DNA from: Escarpia spicata
Lineage: Eukaryota > Annelida > Polychaeta > Sabellida > Siboglinidae
Reading direction: 5' to 3'
NCBI GenBank assembly: GCA_963995525.1
Contig: OZ023206.1
Coordinates: 73,872,506-73,936,505 of the forward strand
Length of the DNA: 64,000 nucleotides
Both the position numbers and the translations under genes were made by a program. Of this stretch, positions 33,736 through 44,655 are shown piece after piece. Every line of letters begins with the position of its first letter. The stretch's first letter is position 1. Below the pieces are notes generated by a model. It made no database searches and was not told the origin of the DNA. It worked only from the letters and a program-made list of their open reading frames with translations.

Positions 33736-33748
33736 AAAAGAGGGAGGA
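33736..33748 (+). promoter_or_regulatory. Polypurine tract
   Basis: AAAAGAGGGAGGA immediately before the 3' LTR, the plus-strand primer position of LTR elements. Confidence 0.85.
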
Positions 33749-33934
33749 TGTCACGGTATTGGTATTTATTACTGGGACATTCCCCGACAGCGAAACTGGG
33801 CATCGGGGTCACGGGGTCGACTACGTGTCACGATGGCGCGAAGCAAGTGATTCTGTTTGTATTAATTCAATAAATACTTATAACACTTTCTATAACATGT
33901 ACAGTTCTAATCAAAGCACCACCGCAACATAACA
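33749..33934 (+). repeat. 3' LTR
   Basis: 186 bp with TG...CA termini, followed by the TTGGT target duplication. Confidence 0.95.
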
Positions 33935-33939
33935 TTGGT

Positions 33940-36012
33940 GTCTTTCTTAAGACCTCCTTCCACCTTTCTCAAACCAGACCATGGCCCTCGGAATCTTCTT
34001 ACCCGGTGACTTCAATGTTCGCTGTGGAAACGATGACGACAAAGATGCACGTGGCTTAACTGCATTGCTGAACGATGTAAACCTAAACAACATGTGACAT
34101 CGGTAACACACTGCTGGGGTAACATTCTCGACCTCGTTATTACCCAGGTGAATGGCTCTACTGTGACAGACGTGTCGGTGGAGTCCTTGCTCACAGACCA
34201 CCACATCATCATGGTTTTCAAATAAGCCACGACCAAAGCGTTAGGGAGTGATTTATCGTAAATACGCTGCAATCAACACGCAGCAGTTTTCGTGCAACTT
34301 ACGCGCATCGCCACTGATTAATAACCCCGCCGACAACATTGAGAGTCTGTTTGAACAGTATAATGATAAACTTCGAACGGTAATTGACATACATGTACCA
34401 GTCATCCAACGATTGATAAATGTGCGTCCAAGACAACCATGGCGGACTGACAACTTGCAGCTGATGAGACAGCAAGTGCGACGAGCAGAGCGCAAGTGGT
34501 GTCATACGCGGCTAGCTGCCCATCGTGAAATTTACACTGACTTGCGTAACGCATTTAAACAGAGCATCGCCACAATCAAATCTGTTTATTACTGTGCTGA
34601 AATCAAAGCTACATCTCACGATACCCAAGCAATGTATCGCATCACGAGCAGTTTGATGGGTCGTACTCGTACGCCTGCGCTCCCCGAATGTGGCGACGAC
34701 CCGGGTGCGCTAGCTGAGCGATTGGTCTCTTATTTCACAGATAAAATCACTGATTCAGTCCACGGCTGGTGGCTGCGCGCTCGGAACGCAAACTGCCCGC
34801 ATTCCTACACGATATCCAATGCCGTATTGAAGAACCATTGTAAGAATTTCTACTTGCTACAGTCACCGACATCTACGGTTTGGATGAAAAGACATCCAGC
34901 AAATCTTCTTCTAGCATTTACGTCATTTCTGGATGCATGCTTAAATCTAACATTGACATTCTTGGACCAGTGTTAACCAGCATTGTTAACAAGTCCATCG
35001 TGTCGGCATTGCTGTGGTAACATCGCTGCTAAAGAGGAATAGTCTTGATCCAGAACTGTTATCGAATTATCGTCCAATGTCAAATCTGTCTTTCTTATCG
35101 AAGCTCGTCGCGAGCTGCATTCCAGTCCAAATACGACAGCACATATATGCGAACGGCATCTTCGATATTTTCCAGTGTGCGTACCGTCCATTGCACAGTT
35201 GTGAAACAGCCCTAGTACGCATACAGGACGACATACTGCTTTCTCTGGATAACAAGAAGAGCGTGATACTAGTGCTACTAGATATCAATGCCTCTTTTAG
35301 TACTGTCGACTACCACTTGTTCAATCAACTGCACAGAATTGTCACCTCCGAAGCATCGCGTTGATCAGGAAATGTCACTAATGCCTGCAAAACCACTGTG
35401 AACGCCTTAGTCATGTCACGTATTTATTTACGGCAACGCATTGATATATGGTCTGCCGGAGACGCACTTGCTGAATTTGTAGGTAGTACAGAATTCCGCA
35501 GCACGTCTCGTTACCGAGACAATGAGACGAGAACACATAACACCTGTTCTGTACCGTCTACACTGGTTGCTTATACTCCAGCGGATATAATTCAAGCTGT
35601 CACTGCTGGTATATCGTGCAGTGCACCATCTCGGCCCTGCGTATATTTAATCGCTCGTGACATACTACACGCCGACCTGATCACTTAAATTGGCCGAACA
35701 AAGTATGCTGACTGTTCCGAGATATCACCTTGAAAATTATGGCTGTCGTTCCTTCTCGGTGGATGGCCCGATCTTGTGGAATGTCCTGCCTCGTGCAGTC
35801 AGGCATGCAAACTGCGTTGCTACATTCAAATCACTCTTAAAGACATATTTATTTTAAAATAATTTTCTTTTACCTTTCTATTTAATATTTCTATTTAATA
35901 TGTATTAGGTCATTTAATGTATTTTATTTATACTCTACGATTGTCAGCGCCTTTGAGCAGATTTGTTATTCGGACACACGGCGCTCTATAAATGCTTCAT
36001 AATAATAATAAA
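33940..36012 (+). pseudogene. L2-like LINE, endonuclease to 3' tail
   Basis: Continuation of the LINE begun at 29290. PGDFNVRCGNDDDKDA ends the endonuclease. A long linker is open at 34248-34976 (SPLINNPADNIESLFEQYN, then RPRQPWRTDNLQL, RAERKWCHTRLAAHREIY). The RT has NYRPMSNLSFLSKL, FQCAYRPLHSCETAL and LVLLDINASFSTVDYHL. Most of the catalytic palm is deleted after 35364. The C-terminus reappears as VLYRLHWLLI, LTVPRYHLENYG, FSVDGPILWNVLP and FKSLLKTYLF. The 3' end is typical of L2/CR1-group elements: CGCCTTTGAGCAG, GGCGCTCTATAAAT, then an (AAT)n tail at about 36001-36012. It lies within the CXC-domain gene. Confidence 0.82.
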
Positions 36013-36042
36013 TAGTGGCGCAGCCATGGCGATAGGAGATAG

Positions 36043-37131
36043 ATAGGAGAAAACACGACATATGTCTTGGATGGATCTTCAGTGAAAAATCACAAGCACC
36101 AGAGAAAGGCTGGAAAAGCTTCAGCAGATGTTCAGATCAGCGAAGAAATACACGCTAACAGAAAACAGCAGCTCTTTCTCGCGAACGAAAAGAACAAGAC
36201 CCAGTCCATCAACCTACTGAGCCACTGTCTCAGGTTGGACGGTAATGAAGTGATACAGAGTAAGAGCGATGCTGATACCCAGATCGTTTTTACAGCTTTT
36301 GACCTAGCTTCAGTTGGCCAGCATGCCACAGTGATAGTTGATGACACTGACGTCCTTGTTCTTCTGATCGTTCACTGGAACACAGACATGGCGTATATCC
36401 ACTTACGATCAGAATCCACGAAAGCACAGAAGAGACCTATCAAGCTCATTAGTATCATAGAAGTTGTAGGACACTTAGGGCAGACTGTTCTCCATCAGCT
36501 CCTGGAACTTCACGCATGGAGTGACTGCGATACAAGCTCTGCAGTATTTGGTCACATAACATGCAGGATCCTCAAGCTTGTCAAGAAATCGCAAGAAGTG
36601 CGACAATGGTGTGCAGTAGTAGCGAAGAAGGATGCTGTCGGAGAAGCTGGTGCACGGATCTTCATCAAAATGTATGGCGGGATGCCAGACGACTCATTGA
36701 TCAAATTACGACATGTTCGCTACAGGGAGCTTGCAGCAACAACCTCTTCCACCTTGCGAGCAGAGCGACTTCCCCCGACGGAACGAGCTGCATTCCAACA
36801 TAGCCTCACAGTGCATTTGCAGATTATGATTTGGAAGAGTCTGAATGTGTCTCAAATGGAACCGTGCGAATGGGGGTGGATTATGGCTAATGGTAGATTG
36901 GCGCCTGTCATGACCGACATGGAACCTGTCCCCGATGATTTTCTGAAGTATGTGCGCTGCAAATGTAAGGCATCGTCACAAAATCCCTGCAGCACCAATC
37001 TTTGTTTCTGTCAGAAAAGTGGGCTCAGTTGTGTAACTGCTTGTCGTGACTGTCGAGGTGAAGAGTGTCAGAATGCTGCTCCGGTGCAACCGGAAGAGGA
37101 CAAAATGCCTGAGGACGCGAACATCTTTTAG
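36043..37131 (+). pseudogene. CXC-domain family protein, C-terminal half, open frame
   Basis: About 360 codons open to a TAG/TAA-type stop at 37129-37131. There is no ATG at the left end; the frame reads in from IGENTTYVLDGSSVKNHKHQR, as an internal piece should. The N-terminal part has KSDADTQIVFTAFDLAS, VIVDDTDVLVLLIVHWN and LHAWSDCDTSSAVFG, an arrangement of Asp residues resembling PIN/FEN-like nucleases. The C-terminus is a cysteine-rich CXC (tesmin/TSO1-like) region starting RCKCKASSQNPCSTNLCFC and ending RDCRGEECQN, a class known to bind DNA. About 60 codons expected between this half and the one at 27561-29010 are missing. The frame is intact although the other half is badly decayed. 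Nuclease activity is inferred from motif spacing only. Confidence 0.75.
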
Positions 37132-37144
37132 ATAATATTTTAGA

Positions 37145-37990
37145 TATACTATCGCATTTGTAGGATTTCTCCCCGTTGTGGATACGGACTTGTCTCTTCA
37201 ATTGACCACTGCCTGATAATTGTGCACCACAGAGTCAACATTTGAAGGGTTTCTCTCCAGTGTGGATATGGACGTATGTCTTTTAAGAAGCACAGTGTGC
37301 GAACTGTGCACCACATGTGTCACATTTGTAGGATTTCTGCCCAGTTTGGATAAGAACATAAGACTTAAATTTACTACTCGTTGAAAATTGTGGACCACAG
37401 GTATCACATTTGAATGGATTTTCCCCAATGTGGATACGGATATGTACATTCAAATAACCATGTTGTGAGGATTGTGCCTCACAAGTGTCACCTTTGAACC
37501 GTTTCTCTACTGTACTCGTGTGCACATTCACAGACATAATAAAACTGCTTTTTGTTTCTAACCTTTTTATACAAACAAACAAATCACATTTTATATCGTG
37601 CAGTTGTCCTCAATGCACTATTGCTACAAACACGCAAACTTGTTGTCACTAGCATACATCACATCTGAAGAGTTTCTCACTAGTCGTATTGTTTACCAAG
37701 GTGGAACAATATAGTTTCAAACAAATCTCTTGTTAAAACATTTTCCACAGGTGTCACAGTTTCCTTAACTGTCTGAGAAAGCAAATAAACCTTTATATAT
37801 TTTGCACAACTGTCACACTTGAATGGGTCCCCGTCACAAGGAGTTAATGTGTACATAAACGCAAAATAGTGTCATGAGCCACACAGTCACATGTTTTGTC
37901 TTGCTCTTGAAGTCAAAGATGTTGACATTCTGTGACGTGGCTCCATGTCCTATGTCGTATTGGTGCACACAACACGACAGTTCTTGTTGT
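37145..37990 (-). pseudogene. C2H2 zinc-finger relic, unit C
   Basis: On the minus strand a 99-codon frame (37582 down) holds MSVNVHTSTVEKRFKG, then FKCDTCGPQFSTSSKFKSY and [15 protein letters not shown] before a stop. In the first finger the first Cys is Gly. More finger pieces continue in other frames to 37145, where homology ends next to the CXC gene. Upstream (37740-37990) is the diverged N-terminal segment shared with units B and D. Only about five finger relics remain, against 14 in unit B. It is a truncated non-functional copy. Confidence 0.75.
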
Positions 37991-38469
37991 CAATGCGCGC
38001 GAGTCTACGCAGCTTTGTCACTTCATTTGTGACAGTTCTGTCACAAAAATTTGTGTGATGTGATACAAAATTAACATCAGCAGACGTCATTTGAAAGAGG
38101 CTAAGCATAAGAATAGAGTACAAAGAATCGGAAGCGTTTATTTGACCAAGATATAAAAACAAAACAATACAATTTTCAAAAACCAGAATTATCTACAACT
38201 CAATTATGAAATACCGAATATGTGTTAAAATAACAAGCAGTGCAAACATTTGTTATTAAGTAGAATATATAACGTAAAAGTCGAAACAATCAATGTACGA
38301 TACAATCAATTAACAACATCCTGACCATGAACTATCAAGTTGCTGCAGATAAACAAAAACAGGGATCAGGGAGACCGCCACTGGGACCATTGTTGGTCGC
38401 TCTTGTGGCAGTCACCCCATTTAGTAAATAATGTGGAAGACTGGAAAAGGTGTGCTTTGGAGAAACAGT
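37991..38469. repeat. Duplicated ZNF 5' flank, unit C
   Basis: Homologous to 1090-1270 and 13900-14090 (the CAGTTCT...TTGTTGTCAAT and GAAAGAGGCTAAGC blocks), with about 200 bp extra at 38190-38400 that I cannot assign. Confidence 0.5.
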
Positions 38470-39345
38470 AAATATTCATTTGTCCCAAATACACAATACA
38501 AACTAATCGAATAAAACCATATAATATGTTTACATTCGAGTCAACAAACTGGTAAATATAAAATGTATCGTATGAAAACAAAAGAATATATAATTTTTGA
38601 TTGTACACTGCTCTATGTATTCAGATAGTAATGTTTGGAATATGTTGCGAAGCCATATAAACTGTGAGTGGCGATCTTGTCCTTTAATAAATCTGGTCCA
38701 TTATTTATCGTATGTGGCAAATTATACCTGAGGCTTCGTTTGACAAATTCATGGTGTACCCCGATTGTATGGATTTTATTTTGACTACGTGTGTACAAGT
38801 TCTGAATACTGTTGTTTTGAACAAATGGTAAGTTTTGCAGGTATACTGGTAGCTTACTCAGTGAATATTCATGGAATAGTTTTAGTTCGAACAATTTTAG
38901 AAGATGTTCTACTTTTAGTAATTTAAGACTTTTGAAGAGTGGATCAGTATGATCGTTCTATTTACTTAACCGATTCGAACGACTTTCTTTGAAGTTTTTT
39001 AATTCTGTCACATATATAGCCCCATGGCGTTAAACTGTAGTTTATACGTAACAATATCAGATAGTTGTACACCGTAATTGTTATATTCAGAGGTTACTAT
39101 CGTTTAACTTTATTTAGGATACCTATTTTCCTGGAGCATCTATGTGAAATTTTGTCGATATGACATTACCAGTTTAATTGTTCTTTAAAGCTTAGCCCAA
39201 GGAAATTGAACTCATATACTCTATTTGTTTTGCAGGTATACTGGTAGTTTATTGTGTGAATACTTATGGAATAGTTTTAGTTGATGCAATTTTTGAAGAT
39301 ATTCTACATTTAGTAATTTAGGACTTTTGAACAGTAGATCGGTGG
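38470..39345 (-). pseudogene. LINE-L relics, two partial copies
   Basis: Homologous to 14090-15250. The open 93-codon stretch from 38894 (LKLFHEYSLSKLPVYLQNL, then RSLRYNLPHTINNGPDLLKD) is the end of a LINE ORF2. FNEQLNWQ-type thumb sequence follows upstream near 39180, and a second partial copy starts at about 39226. There is no RT catalytic core. It ends at a (TA)n run near 39368. Confidence 0.7.
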
Positions 39346-39365
39346 GAGCGTTATAAAGATATCTT

Positions 39366-39367
<2 letters not shown>

Positions 39368-39404
<37 letters not shown>
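39368..39404. repeat. (TA)n microsatellite
   Basis: About 18 TA units. Confidence 0.95.
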
Positions 39405-39406
<2 letters not shown>

Positions 39407-39639
39407 ATTAGTTAGATAAATCAGTCACTTCTCAAATGCTGGGGCCTTTGAATATGAAATTCCAACAAGACGTATATCCAGTTTAAAATTGAGAAATTTT
39501 TTAGTAATGCAAAAAGTCGTAGAAATAATATATAGCATATGAATATATCGGCAATGATGATGAAATCATACTCGATATTTCACTGTTTTGACAAAAACAG
39601 CTGTAACTATCTGTAATCATCATCACCATCATCATCTTC

Positions 39640-40671
39640 CCACACAACGAGGCTATTCAAACAAGTCATAGTGAATTTAGCAAATATCTTCATTTTACCA
39701 AGTCTGTACTTGCTGTTAAAAAATTTGATTTTCAATCAAAATAACCTCTGTATTGACTTAACAATTTGCCTAAACTCAAAATTAAATCAATGAAATAAGC
39801 CTAGTCAGTGTCTCTGAATTTTACTTTTTTACCCAGGCCAGGCAGTTTTTCAGATTTTTTTCAAAACATCCTATTCTCTTTCCAGTCAAACAACCAACTT
39901 CAATAATTTGAAGATGACTGTTGATATTTGCAGGAGATGCGCATCGGTATACCATAGTTAGACAAGAGACAGATATCTGGTAGAAGAACCTAGTTTGCAT
40001 CTGAAGAGATGGGTTTATGAGGGAGTTTGGACAGATTAATGCTATTTATTATAATTATGTATGACTGTGTTTGCCTATCATGGTACAAGTAAAACACATA
40101 ATTATTGCTTACACCGCGCATGTGTGAGTGTGCCACTGCAACTAGATACCAGGCTGCATCATCCGTTTATCGCTCACATTAGAAGAAGGACGCCATCAAC
40201 TCACTCAACTAACAGATTCAAGTAATGTGATGGGTTGCCATGTAAAGATTAACGACAGCTTTACATCTTTGTTTATACATGACCAACACTACTTATAAAT
40301 CACACGTGTTAGCCCAAGAACGAACAGTTTAGCTGTGAACAGCTGTAAAGGGATTCTTACATCAAGCATCAAGTATGATTGATTGTAAAGTCGACGCCAA
40401 TAAATTGTGTGTGCATAGCCTCGACCATATACGCACCGTGGCGCCATCATTTGTCTCGTTTAATATAACACCGTAAGGTAGAGCTACCGCTGGACGCTAT
40501 CGCAAGCGCAAGGTCTGGTTTTCCCGTCATGGAACTCTAAGCAGAAGGAATGTCTGCATAGAATCTGAGTAGCTCCCCGGGGACTTTTTTTTATCTTAGA
40601 GTTCCAGCTGTAAATACGGTCGTTGAGTTCCCAACGTGTAAGATTTAGCATTTTCCATATAAACTGTTTAC
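39640..40671. repeat. Dispersed repeat R2, copy with extensions
   Basis: Homologous to 1620-2440. It includes the extra stretch at about 39975-40060 (CTGGTAGAAGAACCTAG) that also opens the copy at 41848. No gene is seen. Confidence 0.65.
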
Positions 40672-40802
40672 AATCTTTGCATATCGCACAGGTTTAACAA
40701 GATTTAACAAGATTGCCACAAGGAGAATTAACTCTTGGTGGCAGGTGGACAAGGAAGCCATTTGGCTTATCGAGAGTCCGACCCTTTTACCTATGTGTAT
40801 CT
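40672..40802 (-). mobile_element. CR1-like LINE 3' end fragment
   Basis: The GTTTAACAAGATTTAACAAG tail followed by GGAGAATTAACTCT and GCTTATCGAGAGTCCGACC matches the 3' ends at 42536 and 57550. It is cut at about 40802, where an L2-like fragment begins. Confidence 0.75.
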
Positions 40803-40811
40803 TGTTAGAAT

Positions 40812-41847
40812 TCGGCGAATTTCTTTAATGCGTTTCGCTTCGAAACACCGGAATCGTCATACTCGGTAACTTCAATGTTCGCTGTGGAAACGATGATGAC
40901 AAAGATGCACGTGACATAACTGCATTGCTGAACGATGTAAACCTAAACAACATGTGACATCGGTAACACACTGCTGGGGTAACATTCTCGACCTCGTTAT
41001 TACCCAGGTGAATGGCTCTATTGTGAGAGACGTGTCGGTGGAGTCCTTGCTCACAGACCACCACATCATCATGGTTTCCATATAAGCCACGACCAAAGCG
41101 TTAGGGAGTGATTTATCGTAAATACGCCGCAATCAACATTCAGCAGTTTTTGTGCAACTTACGCGCATCGCCACTGATTAATAACCCCGCCGACAACATT
41201 GAGAGTCTGTTTGAACAATATAATGATAAACTCCGAACGGTAATTGACAGACATGTACCAGTCATCCAACGATTGATAAATGTGCGTCCAAGACAACCAT
41301 GGCGGACTGACAACTTGCAGCTGATGAGACGAGCAGAGCGCAAGTGGTGTCATACGCGGCTAGCTGCCCATCGTTAAATTTACACTGACTTGCGTAACGC
41401 ATTTAAACAGAGCATCGCCACAATCAAATATGCTTATTACTGTGCTGAAATCAAAGCTACATCTCACGATACCCAAGCAATGTATCGCATCACGAGCAGT
41501 TTGATGGGTCGTACTCGTACGCCTGCGCTCCCCGAATGTGGCGATGACCCGGGTGCGCTAGCTGCGCGATTGGTCTCTTATTTCACAGATAAAATCACTG
41601 ATACAGTCCACGGCTGGTGGCTGCACGCTCGGAACGCAAACTGCCCGCATTCCTACACGATATCCAATGCCGTATTGAAGAACCATTGTACGACTTTCTA
41701 CTTGCTACAGTGACCGACATCTACGGTCTGGATGAAAAGACATCCAGCAAATCTTCTTCCAGCATTTACGTCATTTCTGGATGAATGCTTAAATCTAACA
41801 TTGACATTCTTGGACCAGTGTTAACCAGCATTGTTAACAAGTCCATC
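40812..41847 (+). pseudogene. L2-like LINE internal fragment
   Basis: Nearly the same sequence as 34000-35000, without any LTR insertion. It has NFNVRCGNDDDKDA (the GDFN box Asp is Asn), SPLINNPADNIESLFEQYN, RPRQPWRTDNLQL and LPECGDDPGALAARLVSYF. It lacks seven codons (QQVRRAE region) present in the other copy and gains a stop after AAHR. It starts mid-endonuclease and ends mid-linker with no 3' tail, so it came by DNA-level rearrangement and not by reverse transcription. It is flanked by duplicated R2 sequence. Confidence 0.8.
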
Positions 41848-42530
41848 TGGTAGAAAAACCTAGTTTGCAGCTGAAGAGATGGGTCTGTGGGGGAGTTTGG
41901 ACACATTAATACTATTGATTATAATTATGTATGACTGTGTTTGCCTATCATGGTACAAGTAAAACACATAATTATTGCTTACACCGCGCATGTGTGAGTG
42001 TGCCACTGCAACTAGATCTCAGGCTGCATCATCCGTTTATCGCTCACATTAGAAGAAGGACGCCATCAACTCACTCAACTAACAGATTCAAGTAATGTGA
42101 TGGGTTGCCATGTAAAGATTAACGAGAGCTTTACATCTTTGTTTATACATGACCAACACTACTTATAAAGAACGAACAGTTTAGCTGTAAAGGGATTTTT
42201 ACATCAAGCATCAAGTATGATTGATTGTGAAGTCGACGCCAATAAATTGTGTGTGCATAGCCTCGATCATCTACGCACCGTGGAGCCACCATTTGTCTCG
42301 TTTAATATAACCAGACTCCGTAAGGTAGAGCTACCACTGGATGCTATCGCAAGCGCAAGGTTTCATTTTCTCGTCATGGAACTCCAAGCAGGAATGTCTG
42401 CATAGAATCTGAGTAGCTCCCCGGGGACTTGTTTTTTATCCTAGATTTTCAGCTGTAAATACTGTCGTTGAGTTCCCAACGTGCAAGATTTAGCATTTTC
42501 CATATAAACTGTTTACAATCTTTGCATATC
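41848..42530. repeat. Dispersed repeat R2, second tandem copy
   Basis: Starts at CTGGTAGAAAAACCTAG and is a close copy of 39978-40670. A 62-codon frame (42217-42405) runs through its conserved part but matches no known protein. Confidence 0.65.
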
Positions 42531-42535
42531 GCACA

Positions 42536-43917
42536 GGTTTAACAAGATTTAACAAGATTGCCACCAGGAGAATTAACTCTAGGTGGCAGGTGGACAAGGA
42601 AGCCATTTGGCTTATCGAGAGTCCGACCCTTTTACCTATGTGTATGCCGCCCTTCTGAGGTATGTGTTGATTTTATTTTTAAACATATTCACGCTACTAG
42701 CACCCACACAATCAGCATATAATTTGTTCCATTCATTTACAGTCCTTTGTGAAAATGAGAACTTTCTTATATATAATCTACATTGCTCCTTTGCTAATGT
42801 AATTTTATGTCCTCTAATCCTTCTATCTTTCTTAACTGAGAAAACAATATTTATATCAATATTTTCATAACCATTCATTATTTTAAACACTTCTATCTGA
42901 TTTCCTCTCAATCTCCTAGTCTCTAGTGTTGTTAAGCCGCATTTTTTAGGCGTATTTCAAAACTAAGATCCCTCAGTTTTTGTATCATTTTAGTTGCTCT
43001 CCTGTGCACTCTTTCTCGCATATCTGTGTCCTTCCTGCGATATGGCCTCCACGCTTGAATACAATATTCTAAATGAGGCCTAACTATTGTTTTGTACAGC
43101 GGTATTATTAGCTCTTTTTCCTTATACGTTATGTTTCGCCTAATTAATCCAAAGATTTGATTTCCCTTTGAAGCTGCAATTCCGCACTGCTCCGAAACCT
43201 TCATATCAGCACTAATGGTTCACCCAAAGTCCTTTTCTTTTACAGTAGTACTTAGTACAGTACCCCCCATTGTATATTCTACGTCTTCGTTCCCATGTCC
43301 TGCCTGGAGGCATTTACATTTCCCAAAATTGAACAGCATTTGTCACTTTTCAGACCATTTGATAAACTTGTCACGATCATCTTGTAAATGTTGTCTATCG
43401 CCATCACTTTTAATCCTTCTAAACACTTTTGTATCATCCGCAAATTTCAACACCTTGCTTGTTATTTCATCATCCAAATCGTTGATATATATTAAGAATA
43501 ATATAGGTCTTAGTAGTGATCCCTGTGGTACCCCACTCAATACCGATTTCCAGTTTGAAGCCTCCCATCAACTACTACACGTTGTCTTCTGTCAATCAGC
43601 CATTTTTCTATCCAGTTTATTATACCATTTCCTATGCCATGGGCCTTTAGTTTAAGCAGTAATCTTTGATGTGGTACTTTGTCGAAAGCCTTTTGAAAAT
43701 CTAAGTAGACGATATCTACTGGTGATCCCTCATCTACCCACTTAGTGATGTCTTTAAAAAAACATAACATATTTGTTAAGCATGACCTCGCTTTTAGAAA
43801 TCCATGTTGAGATGGGTTTAACAAGTTATGTTTAACAAGAAAATCCACCATATGATCTTTAATTAATCTTTCTAGTAATTTGCAAATAACTTATATTATA
43901 CTAACTGGTCTATAGTG
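42536..43917 (-). pseudogene. CR1-like LINE, 5'-truncated copy
   Basis: Same family as the full-length element at 57550-62371. On the minus strand: FLVKHNLLNPSQHGFLKAR, YLDFQKAFDKVPHQRLLLK, GIINWIEKWLIDRRQRV, GVPQGSLLRPILFLIYIND, the RT box LKFADDTKVF, then RNITYKEKELIIPLYK, YCIQAWRPYRRKD and the C-terminal RGHKITLAKEQCRLYIRKF. Small frameshifts separate the pieces (about 43540 and 42920). Truncated at 43917, in the middle of the RT N-terminal region, next to repeat R3. It retains the base that the full-length copy has lost at 58672-58676. Confidence 0.85.
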
Positions 43918-43934
43918 TATCCATGCAGGGACGC

Positions 43935-44250
43935 AGTGGGGCACGTGTCCCTTAGACATTTGGAGTGCCCCCTCTAAACCTTTGGAATGTGTCCCCGTCT
44001 ACGTTAGAAGAAGTTTAAGTTTATACGGCGAATAAAAATCAACAGCACCCTTATATATGTCAAGATATTCACGTTTAAATGTGGTAATCAGTTGTTCGAA
44101 ACGTAAAACGTAAGGTGCTCGAAATACGTAACCTCACAATCGCAGGAACCACGAGAGCGTGGCGAATACTTAAGCAAAACGGCCCCTGCGTTATGGACTT
44201 GACAACATGGCGTTAGACGCAGGCAGTAAGACGATTACGTCTACCCTCAC
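43935..44250. repeat. Dispersed repeat R3, copy 2
   Basis: Homologous to 21480-21775 in the same orientation, with small indels. Non-coding. Confidence 0.65.
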
Positions 44251-44655
44251 AACAATGAAATGAAGTTAATTTGGTTGTTCGTTTACATATATATTACAAG
44301 TATGAACCTAAATATGGTTTCACCAATTTACTTGGGAGTTTCTTTAGAAACCCATGGGGGCTGATTTCAAGAACCATCTATAATTAGATAATGTAATAAT
44401 TGTACATTAAAAAAAATTGACGCAAATAAAAAATTAAAACAAGGCGTCGTAATCCAATATCAACTTACACAATGTAACACTATCACGCAATGTGATAATT
44501 GAATGGTATAGTGTGCATTGGAAAATACTTGTTAACTGAGTATCTGTAATTAAAATGGAATTGTGAAGACATATAATACGAATGACATCATATAATATAA
44601 ATACATAGTATAACGCATTCACAAAATGACGTGCAATTAATAAAAAAGAGCATTT
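44251..44655. other. AT-rich interval, no gene seen
   Basis: No credible frame or repeat structure. It lies just beyond the (AAT)n tail of the neighbouring minus-strand LINE. Confidence 0.35.

Larger units (their letters stand above)
29745..33934 (+). mobile_element. Ty3/gypsy LTR retrotransposon, older copy, plus strand
   Basis: A 4190-bp element with two 186-bp LTRs (TGTCAC...ATAACA), six differences between them, and a perfect 5-bp target duplication TTGGT (29740-29744 and 33935-33939). It has a primer-binding site, a polypurine tract, and gag and pol frames with several lesions plus an internal deletion. It is inserted inside the endonuclease region of an L2-like LINE. It is a different family from the minus-strand element at 22241-26764, though the domain order is the same. 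Confidence 0.95.
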
